64,000 bases of DNA from Monarcha castaneiventris obscurior. Its lineage: Eukaryota; Chordata; Aves; Passeriformes; Monarchidae. Position 1 is the first letter of the stretch. Each line of letters starts with the position of its first letter. Location: contig JAMPIT010000886.1 of assembly GCA_026261815.1 (NCBI GenBank), positions 20,938,001 to 21,002,000 of the forward strand. Direction: 5' to 3'. Positions 24,201 to 37,290 of the stretch are shown here, in pieces. Under the pieces are notes generated by a model. That model was not told where the DNA came from. It saw only the letters and a list, made by a program, of their open reading frames with translations, and ran no database searches. Position numbers and translations under genes: made by a program.

Positions 24201-26785
24201 GGCAGCAGCATGCTCCACACATAGTCATTAGTCAAACTGCACAGCATGTCTAGGCAGTAACTAAGGTTTATAGTCCACTAAATGGATATGTCAGTAAGGA
24301 ACAGAAAAATTCTGACTCACCTAAAGCAACAAAAGAGGATGATAGCAAACAATTCAGATCTAGATGATAACATTTTTCTACTTTGTTTGATGTTACTCTT
24401 TTAGGTTAACTAGCAGAACTCTTCAACTCTGTTTCCAAAAATAACTTGCTTCATTCCATGCCTACAGGATCTTCCCATTCTACACTGACCAGGCTGGAAA
24501 TAATAAGCTTCCTGGTATTAAAAAACTGTTATGCTTCAAAAAATTGTTTGCATGTCACAGGTTTGCATGTCTCCACTAGTTTCAAGCTTTTAACAAAACT
24601 GTAAAATCACATCCAATGAGGATGCATCCCTTGCATCTGGTAATTTATCACTTCCCTAGGGTCAGCATTGTAGCTGTTGATGTCTGTCTAAAAGGACTCA
24701 AGCATGCTAACAGTATTTGAAAGGGAGAGGAGACAAATTGACAAGACACACCATAAACAGCCAAGATACACCAAGATAAAGCTGGGATAAAAGAGGTATC
24801 TACATCCCTTCAAAAGCTGGAACAGAGAAAAAGTTTAAGAGCCCTTTTTTTCTTACTGGCATAGGCACCAAGGCAGGATTGCCCAGATTTGGAGCCCAGA
24901 AACACTGCTGCTCTCTGTAAGTAAAGGAGCTCAGTCTAATTTTTTGCTGAGGATTCACTATTTGTTTTAATGTCCCCACAAACTATTTGGCAGCAGCACA
25001 AAGGTTTCTTCAGACAGCTGTGGGATATTACCGAGCACTTCATGCTCCTAGCAATGCAGTAATTCCCTAACCACTGTATAATTAAGGGCTTTGTTGAGGT
25101 CTGGTGGCATATTTGCTTACTTGAAGTGCTGCACCTTGTTTTATAGGTCAGACTGACATGCACCCAGAAAAAAGCCAAATTTCTAGCCAATATTTTTTTC
25201 TGAAAAGGTAGATTGTTTAATAGTCTTTCACAACTGGTGGAACTGTAGTCCATTCCCAACCCACTCCACTTGTCCTCCCCCTGGAATATAACCATTCTCT
25301 GCATTTGCTTTTAGTCACCATTAAAGCCCCAGTGCTCTGAGAACTGACTTGGCTTTCTCGAGGTCAGAGCAGCTAAACATTGAGCCTTTTGTCTCATCAC
25401 CGAATGAAAGGAGAACAAAATTCCTAAGTGAATGATTCTATCTTATTTGATCACAGTTTATAATTTCTTCCTTTGTTTCCTGTCATGGACTTCCCTGGGA
25501 AAGAAAAGAAGAAGCTTTCCCTGCCTAGTGTGTGATTTCCCTGCCCTTCTGCTGACAAGCCAGATGGCTGGTGCTGACTGGTGATAATATTATAGTCTGT
25601 GCAAGAGGCAAAGGGGAAATGACCTGTCAGCATTCAAATAATAAAACTTGCAACTGCCACATTTCACTGCTGATGACTTACTTATATTTGTCTTTTTAGA
25701 GCCTTTTCCACCCTGCAAAATCCTAAAATTTTTAAAATACATTGAGGAATTAAAGACTGATTCCAACAACCTTTTTTCATGCAGGTGCTTCATGAAAATC
25801 TGCTGTGAAATCATGTGGATGACTCACATGAATGTGTGCAGAGGCAAGCACCGTTCTTCTATGCTAAGTACATTGGCTGAGAACAACGCATCATTGACTG
25901 CAAGATGGGTGGTTACATCTCCAACAGGCATTCAGGGAGCTGATAAAACTTTAAACAACTTGAATGTCAAACACGGATCACCATCAATTGCCTTTTTGTT
26001 ATAAGTGCCATTTCATGTTTCATGTCCCAGCAACATAAAGATAGGAGAACTAATTGAGATGCTATCAGTCTTCTGCATTTTTCCAAATCAACACTATCTG
26101 TTTCTTTCATGTACAGATATTTCAGATTTAAGGAATTCTGTCTCAAGCTTTGATGTATGTAGAGAGAAAGATAAAATATTGTCTCAAAGGATTTTATATG
26201 AGTTTCCAAAATCTCACATATAGAAGAAGTTGTAATTAGAGATTAGTATGTTAAATAAAAGTCAGAAGGCAGTATAATAGAGAAGTGATATTCTGGGCAA
26301 GTATGGGCATTCCAACCTGCTGGTACACTAGAAACTACAGACTGACTTTTCTACAGTGACTAAACCCCCTTGAGGCTTAATGTAATTCAACCTGCTTTTC
26401 TTAAGAAAGTATGTTCAATGTAGGTTTTGGCAACATTTTATTTTTCACATACGATGAAATAACCAGCAAAACATCCTGCCCTTTCTCACAAAGATGAAAT
26501 AAACTGTATGCATTCCCATGAGAAGACTTAAAAAGGAAAAAAAAAGAAAAGAAAACAACGAAAACACAGAACTAGTCCCAGTCTATCTCTGTTGAAAACA
26601 TGACATTTTTCATTTTTATAGGAACTGAGTGGGATTTTGCAGATCCATTTTATCTGCAATTTTGGATGTTTTTCATAACCATAAGTGCCCCCACAGAATA
26701 GGGGGACTTAAAGACTTCAGTCACATACTATTCTGTGTCTTTCTGGCCCGTAAAAGAGGTTGGCTAGGAAAGACACAGGGCTGAA
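21250..26785. other. non-coding, no gene recognised
   Basis: AT-rich sequence with only short frames, the longest being 122 codons on the minus strand at 24,936-25,304 with no recognisable content. A run of 14 T lies at 23,895-23,908. Nothing else is supported. Confidence 0.5.
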
Positions 26786-26789
26786 ACTC

Positions 26790-26880
26790 AGGGCATTCCC
26801 AGGAAACACTCCTGATTCTCTCACAGATTCTCTGTAAGACATCAAGCAAATCAGTGTCAACCTGCTGCAAAACGTAAGTC
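26790..26880 (+). repeat. possible MIR-like ancient SINE
   Basis: The order CATTCCCAGGAA, CAGATTCTCTGTAAGACATC, AAGCAAATCAGTGTCAACCT resembles the MIR plus strand (GTTCCCAGCTC, TTTCTGTGTGACCTTGGGCA, AAGTCACTTAACCT). The match is gapped and weak. Confidence 0.35.
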
Positions 26881-29800
26881 TGGATTTGATTTATGCATCA
26901 CCTTTCTATCTATAGAAAAGGGACTTTTTAGAATAGAAAGTCTTCAGGGCAGGAAGGGTGACTTAGCAAGCACTTGTAAATTTTCTGGCAGGCTGGAAGT
27001 CTGATTTCAGCACTGGCCTCCAGGCAAAACCTTAAAGGTAACACAAGAGATAATAAACTTTGCTGCAACTTCCCTGTGAAGCACCTGGATGCTACCAGTG
27101 ATCATTATCTGACCGCCTTGTCTATTTGATGGCTACTGCATTGCTTGCAGAGGGTTAAGAGTTACATCTAATGGTGGTAGTTTCATACACCTACCTGGAA
27201 AAAAGTAAGAAATTCCATAATACTGGTAGCAAAACAGGTGTCAAAGGCCTCATATATTTTCAGTGGAACAGTGCTACAGGATATGCAATTTTGAATAGAA
27301 TTTTTGAGGATCTGTCCAGAATAGGAGAGGCAAGATATGAAATTTTGCTTCCCTGTGAGTAGTGACACTTGTGTGTCTGCTTCACTGCAAAGGAAGGTGC
27401 TAAGCACTTATTAGAATAATTTACATGCTGGCCTTTTATTGTTATGTCTTTCTGACTCCTGTCCTCTAGAAGTAATAAATAAATTTTTCTGGGTGTTTGT
27501 ACCAACAAAATATCACAGCTCCCTTCTAAACCAGTTGTTTGGAAGCGGTCAGGCAGAATGGAACTGGAAGAACAATGATGCTTGGAACTATAGGCTAAAA
27601 GCAACTTTGAAACATGTTTGTACCCAGAACAAGAAGACTTGGGGACTGTTATTCAAATAACAAGATCTGGAGAGAAAGAAAAGTCCATAGATATGACTAG
27701 TCCTGAATAAGTTGTTCTAAAATATTTATTTCTGTCGTAAAAATTAGAAAAATTACAGAAGAATTTAATTTTACCTTCTATGTTTGCAATATTACTTCTT
27801 CTAAATCCCGAAGGGCTGGGGAGAGTTATTCTGGGGCAAGATGGTACATATGAAATCTACTGGTGCTATAAGTTTAAAATAAATGTGCAATATTGTTTTA
27901 AATTACCTGTATATAAAGTCAGTCTTCACATTCTCTGCCATCCACCTTCAAAACAGATACAGCATTTCCTCTGAAGTACAAGGAATCAAGAACTGTTGAG
28001 CAGATAATGATCTAAACATGAATGTGCTTGTAGCAGCAAAACCAGTTTCTACAAGGAGATGGACATTCTGTGGGTGCTACCATTGAATATTGTAATTTTA
28101 ATGGGATTGCTAACTTGGGAGTTTCCCCACCCTCTGGTTGCTTGCTGAAAATATATGTCACATGATCTTTGAGGCACCTAGTTGATTTTTTAAGTTCTAT
28201 TTCAAGATATCTCCCCTAGTTCAAGTCTGGGCCAAAAGATGATAAAACCCATGTTTTTCAGATTTCCAAAGTTAGTATGCTTTATCTGCCACTATGGCAT
28301 CTGCTTTCTGCGTGACTTCTTCATACAGCTCAGTGAACAGGTGCTAGAAATACGAGGCACAATTTAATTCTTCTGTTTGGTGGCAGTCCCACCTGCAAGC
28401 TGTGATGGTCATACCTTTCCTGGAGTCATTGAAAGAGCAAACTTTGCTATGTGACCCTTCACTGATGATGGTCTTGTATCCACACACATGGTCCTGTTTC
28501 TGTTTCTTCCCTTAAATTTGGAAGTGGTAATGAGAAGCTTAAGTGCTATGCTCCATCTAAACCACAAAGATTTCAGGTTCTAAGTAAGAAAGGGAAAGTA
28601 AAGAGAGTAATGGGTGAAAGGAAGTACTGGTAGCCTGATTTGATAGATGAGACTCAGTTTGAGAAGACATTAAGTTTCAAGAGGTACATACACATGGCAA
28701 GACCTTCAGAAGTAGGTAGTCTAGTTAAATTCTTGAACTATTCTGTGAGAGAGAGCTACCTGTGGGTCGAGTCAAATTCCAAAAGACAGTCCCTCTACAC
28801 CCATTACTGGAATCCAGATCTGAGGCAGGTTAAAATCAGAACACATCTCTTGTACCTGTGACAAACAGAAGCTTAATACAGTAACTGGGGTTGGAGAATG
28901 CTGTTTGGTGCTGAGACAGGCATATTCTGTACAGCAAACACTCTGGTGGGTAAACTCTGCCCAGCTGCATTAAGCAGGACACACCATTCTCTTCCTGAAA
29001 AAGACCCAGCATCTTTCCTCCTTAAGCTTTAGCAAGCTACAGTTTTATGATCAGAAAACATCTGTGCCTATGTGTATTACAGCATAGCTGCTGTAGGGTA
29101 GCTTGTCAAATCAGTATGTGGTCTGAAGGAGAGCAGCACATGTCTATTTTCTGGCTATTCTGATGTATGTTGAATTCAGGTAAGACTCTTTCCAGGTTCA
29201 AAGATGCAAAATCCTAGGTACTCTGGAATCTCTTGAAATTCTCAGTTTTCAACTATCTGTATTCCTTGTCCTATAATTCTTGTCTCTTTTTATAATTTCT
29301 TCTTGCCTCCCTAATGTCCTACAGGTACTGGGTATTAGCTCCAGCCACAGCTCTACAACTGTGAGTGAGTCTGACTGCCTTGATACCTTGCAAGAAGTCA
29401 GTGGGACAGCCTGTCTGCCTCTGCACAGCAGGCTCTGCTGTCTCTGTGCCACACACCCATGAGTTCTGTTTCCCAGGGTGGCACCAACAGACTTGCCTTA
29501 TATTTAGCTACTACCAGTCTCATGATGTTTCAGAATGTCCTCAGGTAAACTTACTAACTCCTCTGTCAAATCCATGAGTCAAGCCAGACAGCTTCTACTG
29601 TCTCACGCATTTAACAAGAAGGCCAGTCCTCAATAGTTTTTGTTTTTGATTAGAAAAGCCTGTGCATTTAATGAGACAATGACACTGACCTTGACACATC
29701 TGCTCGTTTGAGCTCTTCTCAACCAAACAGCCAATAAACCTTCAATAACCAAGGGAAGAAACAAATGTTCTCCAAAAAGCTGCAGTACTCTACACTGCAA

Positions 29801-32800
29801 AGAGAAAGTAGATTATAAGGCTTTTCCTTTAGCAAGATTTCAGGACACAAAGCAGACAGCCAAAAAGTCAGAACTACCTTCTCTTTGCTGGGGTGCCTTC
29901 CACTGACAGCCAGAGCTGGAAGAAGAGCTACAATCACAACAGGTTGTCAAGATGTTTCAGGAAATAAGGTGGCATTTCTGTCTGGTTTCCATTACGTTGC
30001 CATTTTCTTCTCTCCCACAACTCTGTAATCTCGATTCTCATCACAGAGATACAGCTAAAGATAGTGAGTAACTTATACTGAAAGTGCTGCCTTGGATGTT
30101 GCCAAGATCAAATATCAGCTTGACCAAACAGACTGAGCAATGTGGCCATCTGAAAGAGATCTGCTAGAAGGCAGCTGCAGCTGGGGAAGAGCTAACATTC
30201 AGCAGGAAACGAAACCATGAGGAGCAGGTGTGAAACAGTAAGATACGACATAGACATAGAGGAAGGTGAATTTCCTCTCTCCTGGCTGTGAACCCCAGCT
30301 CATTTGTTGTTTTCCCTTCAGCCATACCTTGTCTGTTTGCATGATCCTTCCATACAACCGAGAAGGAAGTGGGAGCTGCTGAAAGGCAGAGTACATGAGG
30401 TACAATAAACTGGAGAAATGTACTGAAGTGTCTGTAGAGCAAGACAGAGGATAAGGATTTCCCTTTTTGATGGGTAATCCCACTAGCTGTGGGAGAGACA
30501 GACCCCTGTCTCTCCACATACTCCTTAGGGAGCTGGCTGGTGTGTTTATATCCAAAGCTGCATGAGCAGCTTTCTGCAAACCTCTGTCCTGTTGCATGTA
30601 TGCAACACCAAACTCTGCTTCCATCACAGCCCATTTTCTTTCCAAAGAGCTCTCAGTCCCTCCAGCCTTAGCTGAAGACACGGTCTACACTTTCCTCTGT
30701 TCATGCTCTCAGGAAGTCTCCAGATTCCCAAACCTCTTCAGTCCCTGCATAGAGCCTTTGAGTAGTCCTTCCTGGAAGCTCACCCTGGCTTTTTTGTTAA
30801 CTCCTCTCACCTGGGTGCAGGGCATGTCCACGTTAGTATGTAGTCATTATCTTATTGTTTGCTTTCCTGTTCTGCTCCTAATTTTCTAAATGGTTTCTGA
30901 AAGATCTGGCATCTCCATTCCCTGTCTACCTTAAAGGGGGACTTTGACTTGTGGTGGTCAGACAGGCAAAACCCCCTTCTGAGACTCAGGCATGCTCTCA
31001 CATTTCCATTCTGCCCTCAGGGCGGGGGTGCTAGGAGACATCTCGACTACAGTGTACGCAAGCGCTCTGTTGTAGCAAACGACTCCCCAGCTTTCCTTAA
31101 TGTGTTAATAGGTCTACTAAAACTGTAAAAGGGAAAAAGCTCAACAGGAAAGGCTGACGTGACCAGTTCCTTCCTTAGTCTCACTGACTTCAGCTCTGCC
31201 ACTCTGAGCCACCAAAGGTAATGGGGAAGGCAATTCAGGGGAAGTAAAGTGGGGCAATGAGCTGCACAATACAAGCACAACTTACATGTTTCAGAACAAG
31301 ACACAGGCCCAGTCAAGTCAGAGCATCACTCAGGCCTATGAACAACAACTGGGTGTTGCCAAAGTCCAAAAGCACCTGCAGGCATGTCTGTAGTGGTCAC
31401 AGAATGGCAATTCAAATTTCTTAATAGCAAAGGAGGTGGGATTGACTTAATGAGTCTGTGAAACATTGTGAGAAAAAATCAAGTACACAGGACACTTTCA
31501 GAAAAAGAGTATGCAGTTGCTACATCATTGAAAAAGTCTCTATAGTTGAGTGGCAGTCATTAAAAAATTAATACAGCATCTTGGGTTAAAGGAAAATATG
31601 GATTTTAGCCAAGGAAGAAAAACGTATTTTAACCATTTGCGAAATACTTGTGGACTGGACACCTTTGGACAAAACTGATGTCTCAGGTAACATAATTAGA
31701 TATTTCAGGAAAATATCTACATCAGCTCTACTGATGTTGACATTCCCTTGCAAACTCCTAAAAGGCATACAGAGAGAATGACATTATTTTCCCCAAGAAA
31801 AGTATTTGGTTTTTTTTCTTCTGGCTGTACAGGAGAAGTGCCAGATAGCTCACTACCAGGCACTTGCACACACACAATTCTCTTTCTTTGAATCGATTGT
31901 CTATTAAAGGATTTACAAATCATAAATTATATCTTTTACAGGGCTCTCCAAAGCCATATTTTTAATTGGCCATTGTCTTCCAGTTACGGGACAACTGGTG
32001 TGGATTTATGAGTTACCTGGTACAGCCAAGTGCCCTCTAGCTTGCTAGCATCTTTCCTTAGGAGTCTAGAATCAGAATACCTGATTTTAATTTTGTTTCC
32101 TTGTTTAAAAGGGACAAAAAATATGAACAGGACTTCAGTGGTATCAAAGGTGTTTCTTAACCACCTGGTGATGACCACCAGCAGTCCTGCTGATAACTCA
32201 GAACCAGAGTTCTCCTTTGTTTCAAAAGGACCTGAGCTTTACTGAATCAAAACATAGTCCCAAAGACTGTGACTTTGATCTTGCTTTGACATACTCATAT
32301 ATGCAGTGCACCTGTAAAGGAGATAAATTTCCTTCAGATTTGCAAACCTAGGAGTAAGCACTCTGCATAGTTATTTGCTTAACTAATCCAGCCAAAGGAA
32401 AAATTTGCCTGAAGGAACATGTCAGCAGTTTGCTGAACAAAGGCTGCTTGTGCTCCAGATGAATTTCCAGACTTTTCCTGATTAAACCCCCGATAAATAC
32501 TACATAGACTAACTTCAGTTTGTGAAACACGTTCTGACACTGATGGTTCATCAGTAATCTAATTGTTAGATTCCCAGTTCTATGTAAGAGCTGAGAACAT
32601 TCTGTACGCAATTGGACTTTCCTTTTCCATAAGTTTCATGTTTATTTGACCACAAAACATTCATTAAAGGTCACTTTCATAAGCATGATGAAAAAAATCT
32701 TTGAATCTCATATAACTCAGGCCAAAATTATAATGGTGATTTGCCATTCTTGTTGCCACGTGACAAATGCCAATCCAGCTGCTTTGTTCTCCCTCCCCTC

Positions 32801-33514
32801 CCCCAGTGCCACCAGGAGGAGATGAGACATAAAGATGAGCTGAATATTGTTGGAAAAAAGTCTGCTGTGAGCCAGATACTTTGCTCCCCCAAGTTTTCAG
32901 AGCACTGTGTGAATGAGAGGTATCCAGATACCGCCTTTGTACGAGCAGTGCAAGGCTGCAGAAACAGCTCTGACCTCTCCTGCACAGGAATAATTCCTTT
33001 CTGTATATAAAAAGAAACAGTGAATGAGTCAGAAACAGGGAGAGAGAATACGGAAAAAGGGCAGTCATGTTTCAGAGCAGGAAGAGAATGGGGATGGAAC
33101 CCAGCTCTGTAGACTGGAGCAGTTTGTCCAGCTGTCCCAGTCACACTGCTACAAATGCAGCACACACTGAAATAGTTTCCTGCAGCACACAGCTAAAAGC
33201 CAGAAAGGCACCCTGCAAGCATCAGGGTGAACAGTAGAATTACACCCTGAAGTTGCTGTGAAAAGGAACAAATTCTTAATCTCAGCTTGTCAGTTAACCC
33301 AACCTAACTCACCCTTCCTTACTTAATGTCACCTCAGGACTCTGGTAAGGAGGGAAAAAAAATTCACATTTTCCTGTACTAACTACAAGTATTCCACATA
33401 TCAAAATCCCAGGTATAACCTTTTGCACTTGATTCTGTAAATAATAAAATGTATTTATAAATGACCAAATCTATTTTTACTCACTTTGTATGAACTTGGA
33501 AAAGAAATCTTGGA

Positions 33515-33567
33515 GTTTTTGGTTTTTTGGTTCTTTGGGGCTTTTTTGTTGTTGTTTTTTTTTTTTT
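33515..33567 (+). repeat. T/G-rich low-complexity tract
   Basis: A run of TTTTTGG-type words ends in TTGTTGTTG and 13 consecutive T. It is simple sequence with no sign of an attached retroelement body. Confidence 0.8.
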
Positions 33568-34110
33568 CTGTCATACATTCACACTGGCATATTATTGCAG
33601 AAGAGCAGGCAAGTGCTGCGATGAGAACATTGGTTTGCCATTATCTGAATGGTCACAAAGTGCTGAGTTTTGCACAAAGTAACTTTTTACTTCAAAGTTT
33701 CTCAGAAGATCTGAGTTGTTTGCACAGGTTTGCTATTCTAGTGATGCTCACAAGTGCTGAACTGTAGAAATGTTTGTTATTGCACTAGAGACACTAAGTA
33801 CTAGAGGGTGGTTTGGGGTTTTTGTGCTGGTTTTGGCCAGTTTGCTCTCGGGGGTTTTTATAATACGAAGTATCAATTGTACTGAAAACACCAAACAATT
33901 AACCAAACTCGTAAGCTCCCATTAGAGCTAATGCCTTAATTATTTAACTGTTTCATTTCCCTACTTCCTCGTGGCAAATATAAGAATTGTAAAACCAAGT
34001 TCTGACGTTTCCATTTGAAGTGCTAAGCAGGATAAAAGAGTGTAATTACAACAACTATATGTGAAGTCTTTAATGAACAATTTCTTAAACTATATACAAT
34101 TAACTATATA

Positions 34111-34168
34111 AAAATCCTAGAAGTGATAGAATTCTTTAGCATATACACATAAAATCTTAGAAGTGATA
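34111..34168 (+). repeat. diverged tandem duplication, 40-bp period
   Basis: AAAATCCTAGAAGTGATA at 34,111 recurs as AAAATCTTAGAAGTGATA at 34,151, one mismatch in 18, with weaker similarity on either side. It is a small local duplication. Confidence 0.75.
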
Positions 34169-36109
34169 CTATTATTTTTCTGATGAAAAACATAAATCTC
34201 AATTGTGTCTCAGCTGCAGGTAAATTTTCTCCCATTTGCACCATGTAAACAAAGTAGCTCTGCTTAGTTAAATTCCTGTGGTCTGCTGAGGACCACACTT
34301 TGCTAGTCAATTAAGAGATCTGAACATTATAGATAAGATGCAAATGACTACCATATTACTTTGCTTTCATCCTAACAAAATGGAAGATCCAGCACTCTTC
34401 ATGCACTGTTATGCATATCAACAAGCCCAATCTTTGCCTTCCTCATTTTTAACATCCTTCAAATAAAATGAGAAACAGAACAGGAATATGCAGACAAGAA
34501 GTTTCACTTTGGGTCTTTTGAACATAGGAGTTACTAATAGAGGCAACAGTTGTTACAGGAACTGTGTGCTCTGGCCCTAAAGCATTTCAATGCAATTAGG
34601 GCATTTAAATCTTCAGCCAAAAATACACATTAAAATACCACATTAACATAAGAAAAAAGCAGCCTCAGAATGATTTACCTCGAAGATAATCATATTATGC
34701 AGTAAAGTTAGAACTGAAACAAAAGAAAAGTACTCCTAAGGTAAAGTTTCTGAAAATCCTTTAAAAAATTTCAAAATATTTTGTGAAACATGATTTGAAA
34801 TTATTGCTTGTTAATGGACAGCTACATGCCTGTGAAGAAGCCCTGCCTTATACACAAACACCAGCTTTTAAAGGGATATTTTAGAATTATGACTGCTGAG
34901 TGAGTCCTGTCTGAGACACATGAACACTACAGTCTTATCTCATAGCAAAGCCTATCTTTGAATCCAGAATTTTGTTCTTTCCTTTTGCATTATTCAAAAC
35001 TGAAACCTGAGGCTTTTCCAGTTAAAGATGATGTTGTATTAATGTTGTCAACAAGAAATTGCTGTCTCTGTGCTGTTTTCAATTACTGGCCAGTTGGAAT
35101 TAATTATGACATCTGGTTGGTCCAATCTGTGAGATTCACTGAGTTCACTGTCTAGCAATTTGGTGGTCAAGCTGAGGGCAGTTGCTCTGTGAATGGGCAC
35201 CACACCATAACATTCAGCCTTTGACTGGTTTTGCAACTAAGCCCTTTCTTTTCCACTGGCTCTTCTTTTCTGTAAGCCTCTTGCTACTGGCCAGCCTCGT
35301 CTCTTTTCATGGTCTCTCTCACACCAAAGTGCCCTGCAGCTTCTGTACCTCGCCTGTGCAGTGCATGCATTCTCACTGTAAGTGTCCACATCCTCTTTTT
35401 CATTGAACATTTTCATGGAATGATGCTTGAAATGCTGTGATCTTTCCACAGTATTTGTGAAAACATTTCACCCAGTTCCTAGTGGAAAATCAGCTTGGAT
35501 ATGAATAAACAGAATGTAATCAACCCTTCAAAACTACCTTCTAGTTTACATCAAACCTCTACAAAATGTATGTCTGAAACTGATAAAAGGTTTGTCCATC
35601 ATTTTAGAAATATTTAAAGAGGAAGTGATAGGTAAGGGAGAAGCCTATAAATAAGGGTAAGCCCAGCATTTTGATAGCTGACCTAGGGTGCTCTCTCCCT
35701 TACTGTATGCTAACACTAAGAAAAGTCAGTAGATGGACAGCTGGTTGAACCACAACTGTACAACCTGCCTGACAGCTCCCTCTGGCTGTGTTCAGAACTG
35801 TCCTTAACTTGGAAAACATAAGGATAACGCTGTTGGTGGTGACAGAGCACTGGTCAGTGTGCTCAGGACTGCAAAGGTTCTCTTGCTGCTGGTGGCAATC
35901 TCTGCTTTAAAGTTCGCGTGGCATCTCATTTAACTTCAACCTGTGGAGAAACTTCTGAGGACGGGCTCTGTGATCCTACTAGGACCCACCAAGCAGGGCC
36001 ACATCCTCACTTTGGCATAGTGCAGATGCCAGTCTGAGCGTACCCTCTCCATGTGGCAGAGGGAAATCTGACCCCATTTTCACAATCCCGTGCACTACAA
36101 CTAGGTCAG

Positions 36110-36129
36110 TGACTCATACTGGTGACTCA
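36110..36129 (+). promoter_or_regulatory. doublet of AP-1 (TRE) sites
   Basis: Two exact TGACTCA sequences start 13 bases apart (36,110 and 36,123). AP-1 doublets occur in activity-induced enhancers. The 7-mer is common by chance, so only the pairing is notable. Confidence 0.25.
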
Positions 36130-37230
36130 CTGTGGTGCCTGCTGATTATAAACACTTCAGTGGATGCCTGTTCTTTAAAAACTTTGCTGCAGGGGCCAGG
36201 ACTTCACAAAACATAGTTACATGAAGCTGGTGGTTTTGAATTTGAAACGGAATATACAAAAATTAACCAAAATCCATAGAAAAGCAAATTCATCCCTGTC
36301 AACTTATTCTTTGGCTCTACTGATCAGTGGCCAAGAGAAGAAGACAAGTCAGTACTTCAAGCTTGCAATCTTCAATTGGCAAGAGCTTGCATCATTACTT
36401 TATCACAACATGGCATTACTCTGCTGTAATGTAGTGTAGCACATACTGTATCAATTGGGAGCCTGATAATGACTGCAAGATTAAAAATTCTCACCTCAAA
36501 TGCTTTAAAGAAAGATTTTGCTTAAATTAATGACATTTTCAAGATACAATATTTTGTGAGACCTGTGATTTCCTATATGAAATCTGTGCTTCTATGCTTC
36601 AATTCTTTTTTCCAATAATCAGGAAGGTAAAAAAACGTAACTGACAGTCTCCACTGCTTTGATACACCAAGCAACTTTGAAGTACTAAAGCAACTGTAGA
36701 AAGTCTTGCCATGAAATTGTGAAATTCAGCAATACTGACAAACAAGGGTGGCTTGCAGTTCCCTTATAATTAGCTCATAGGAGCACCCAGCCAGGCAAGG
36801 AAACGAAGTTATTACACAGACTCCTTTGGGTCCACTTTGTGACATGGTCTCCATGTAAAAACTCAAATGTTTCCGTGACTATTAAACAAGACCAGCATGA
36901 ATGCAAGATTCTTGGAATTTTTTTGCTTTCTTTATTAAAACTTTCATAATTTCTGGAATGAAAATCTGGTTTTTTTCCTTGTAGTGTTCCCTGAATCTGC
37001 GCTTGTGGGGTGGAATTGGGGATGCAACATTTCTGGGCAGCTAACATTAGGAATTCTTCAAATTCCTTATATTCAGCCTCAGGAGAAAGGAGTGGCTTGC
37101 ATGGCTTGATTGTGGCTGATTTAATTTGTTTACTCCTTTACCTAGTGCCTTGTAAGCGGGTTTGAGTTCAGCACCTCTGACTTTCTTATGCAAGTAAGAA
37201 TTATGACACGTTCAGAAGGTAAAGAGCAAA

Positions 37231-37290
37231 AACAGAACAAAACAAAGCAAGCAAACAAAAAAAACCCCAACAACAACAAAAAAGGCATTC
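37231..37290 (+). repeat. A-rich low-complexity tract
   Basis: CAAAA, GCAAG, CAAAC and CAACAA words make up an A/C-rich simple tract with no recognisable element upstream of it. Confidence 0.75.

Noticed and set aside
30164..33165. Overlapping minus-strand frames of 130-160 codons at 30.2-30.7 and 32.7-33.2 kb
   Set aside because: No domain, overlapping alternatives in other frames, and lengths within the chance range for this much sequence.
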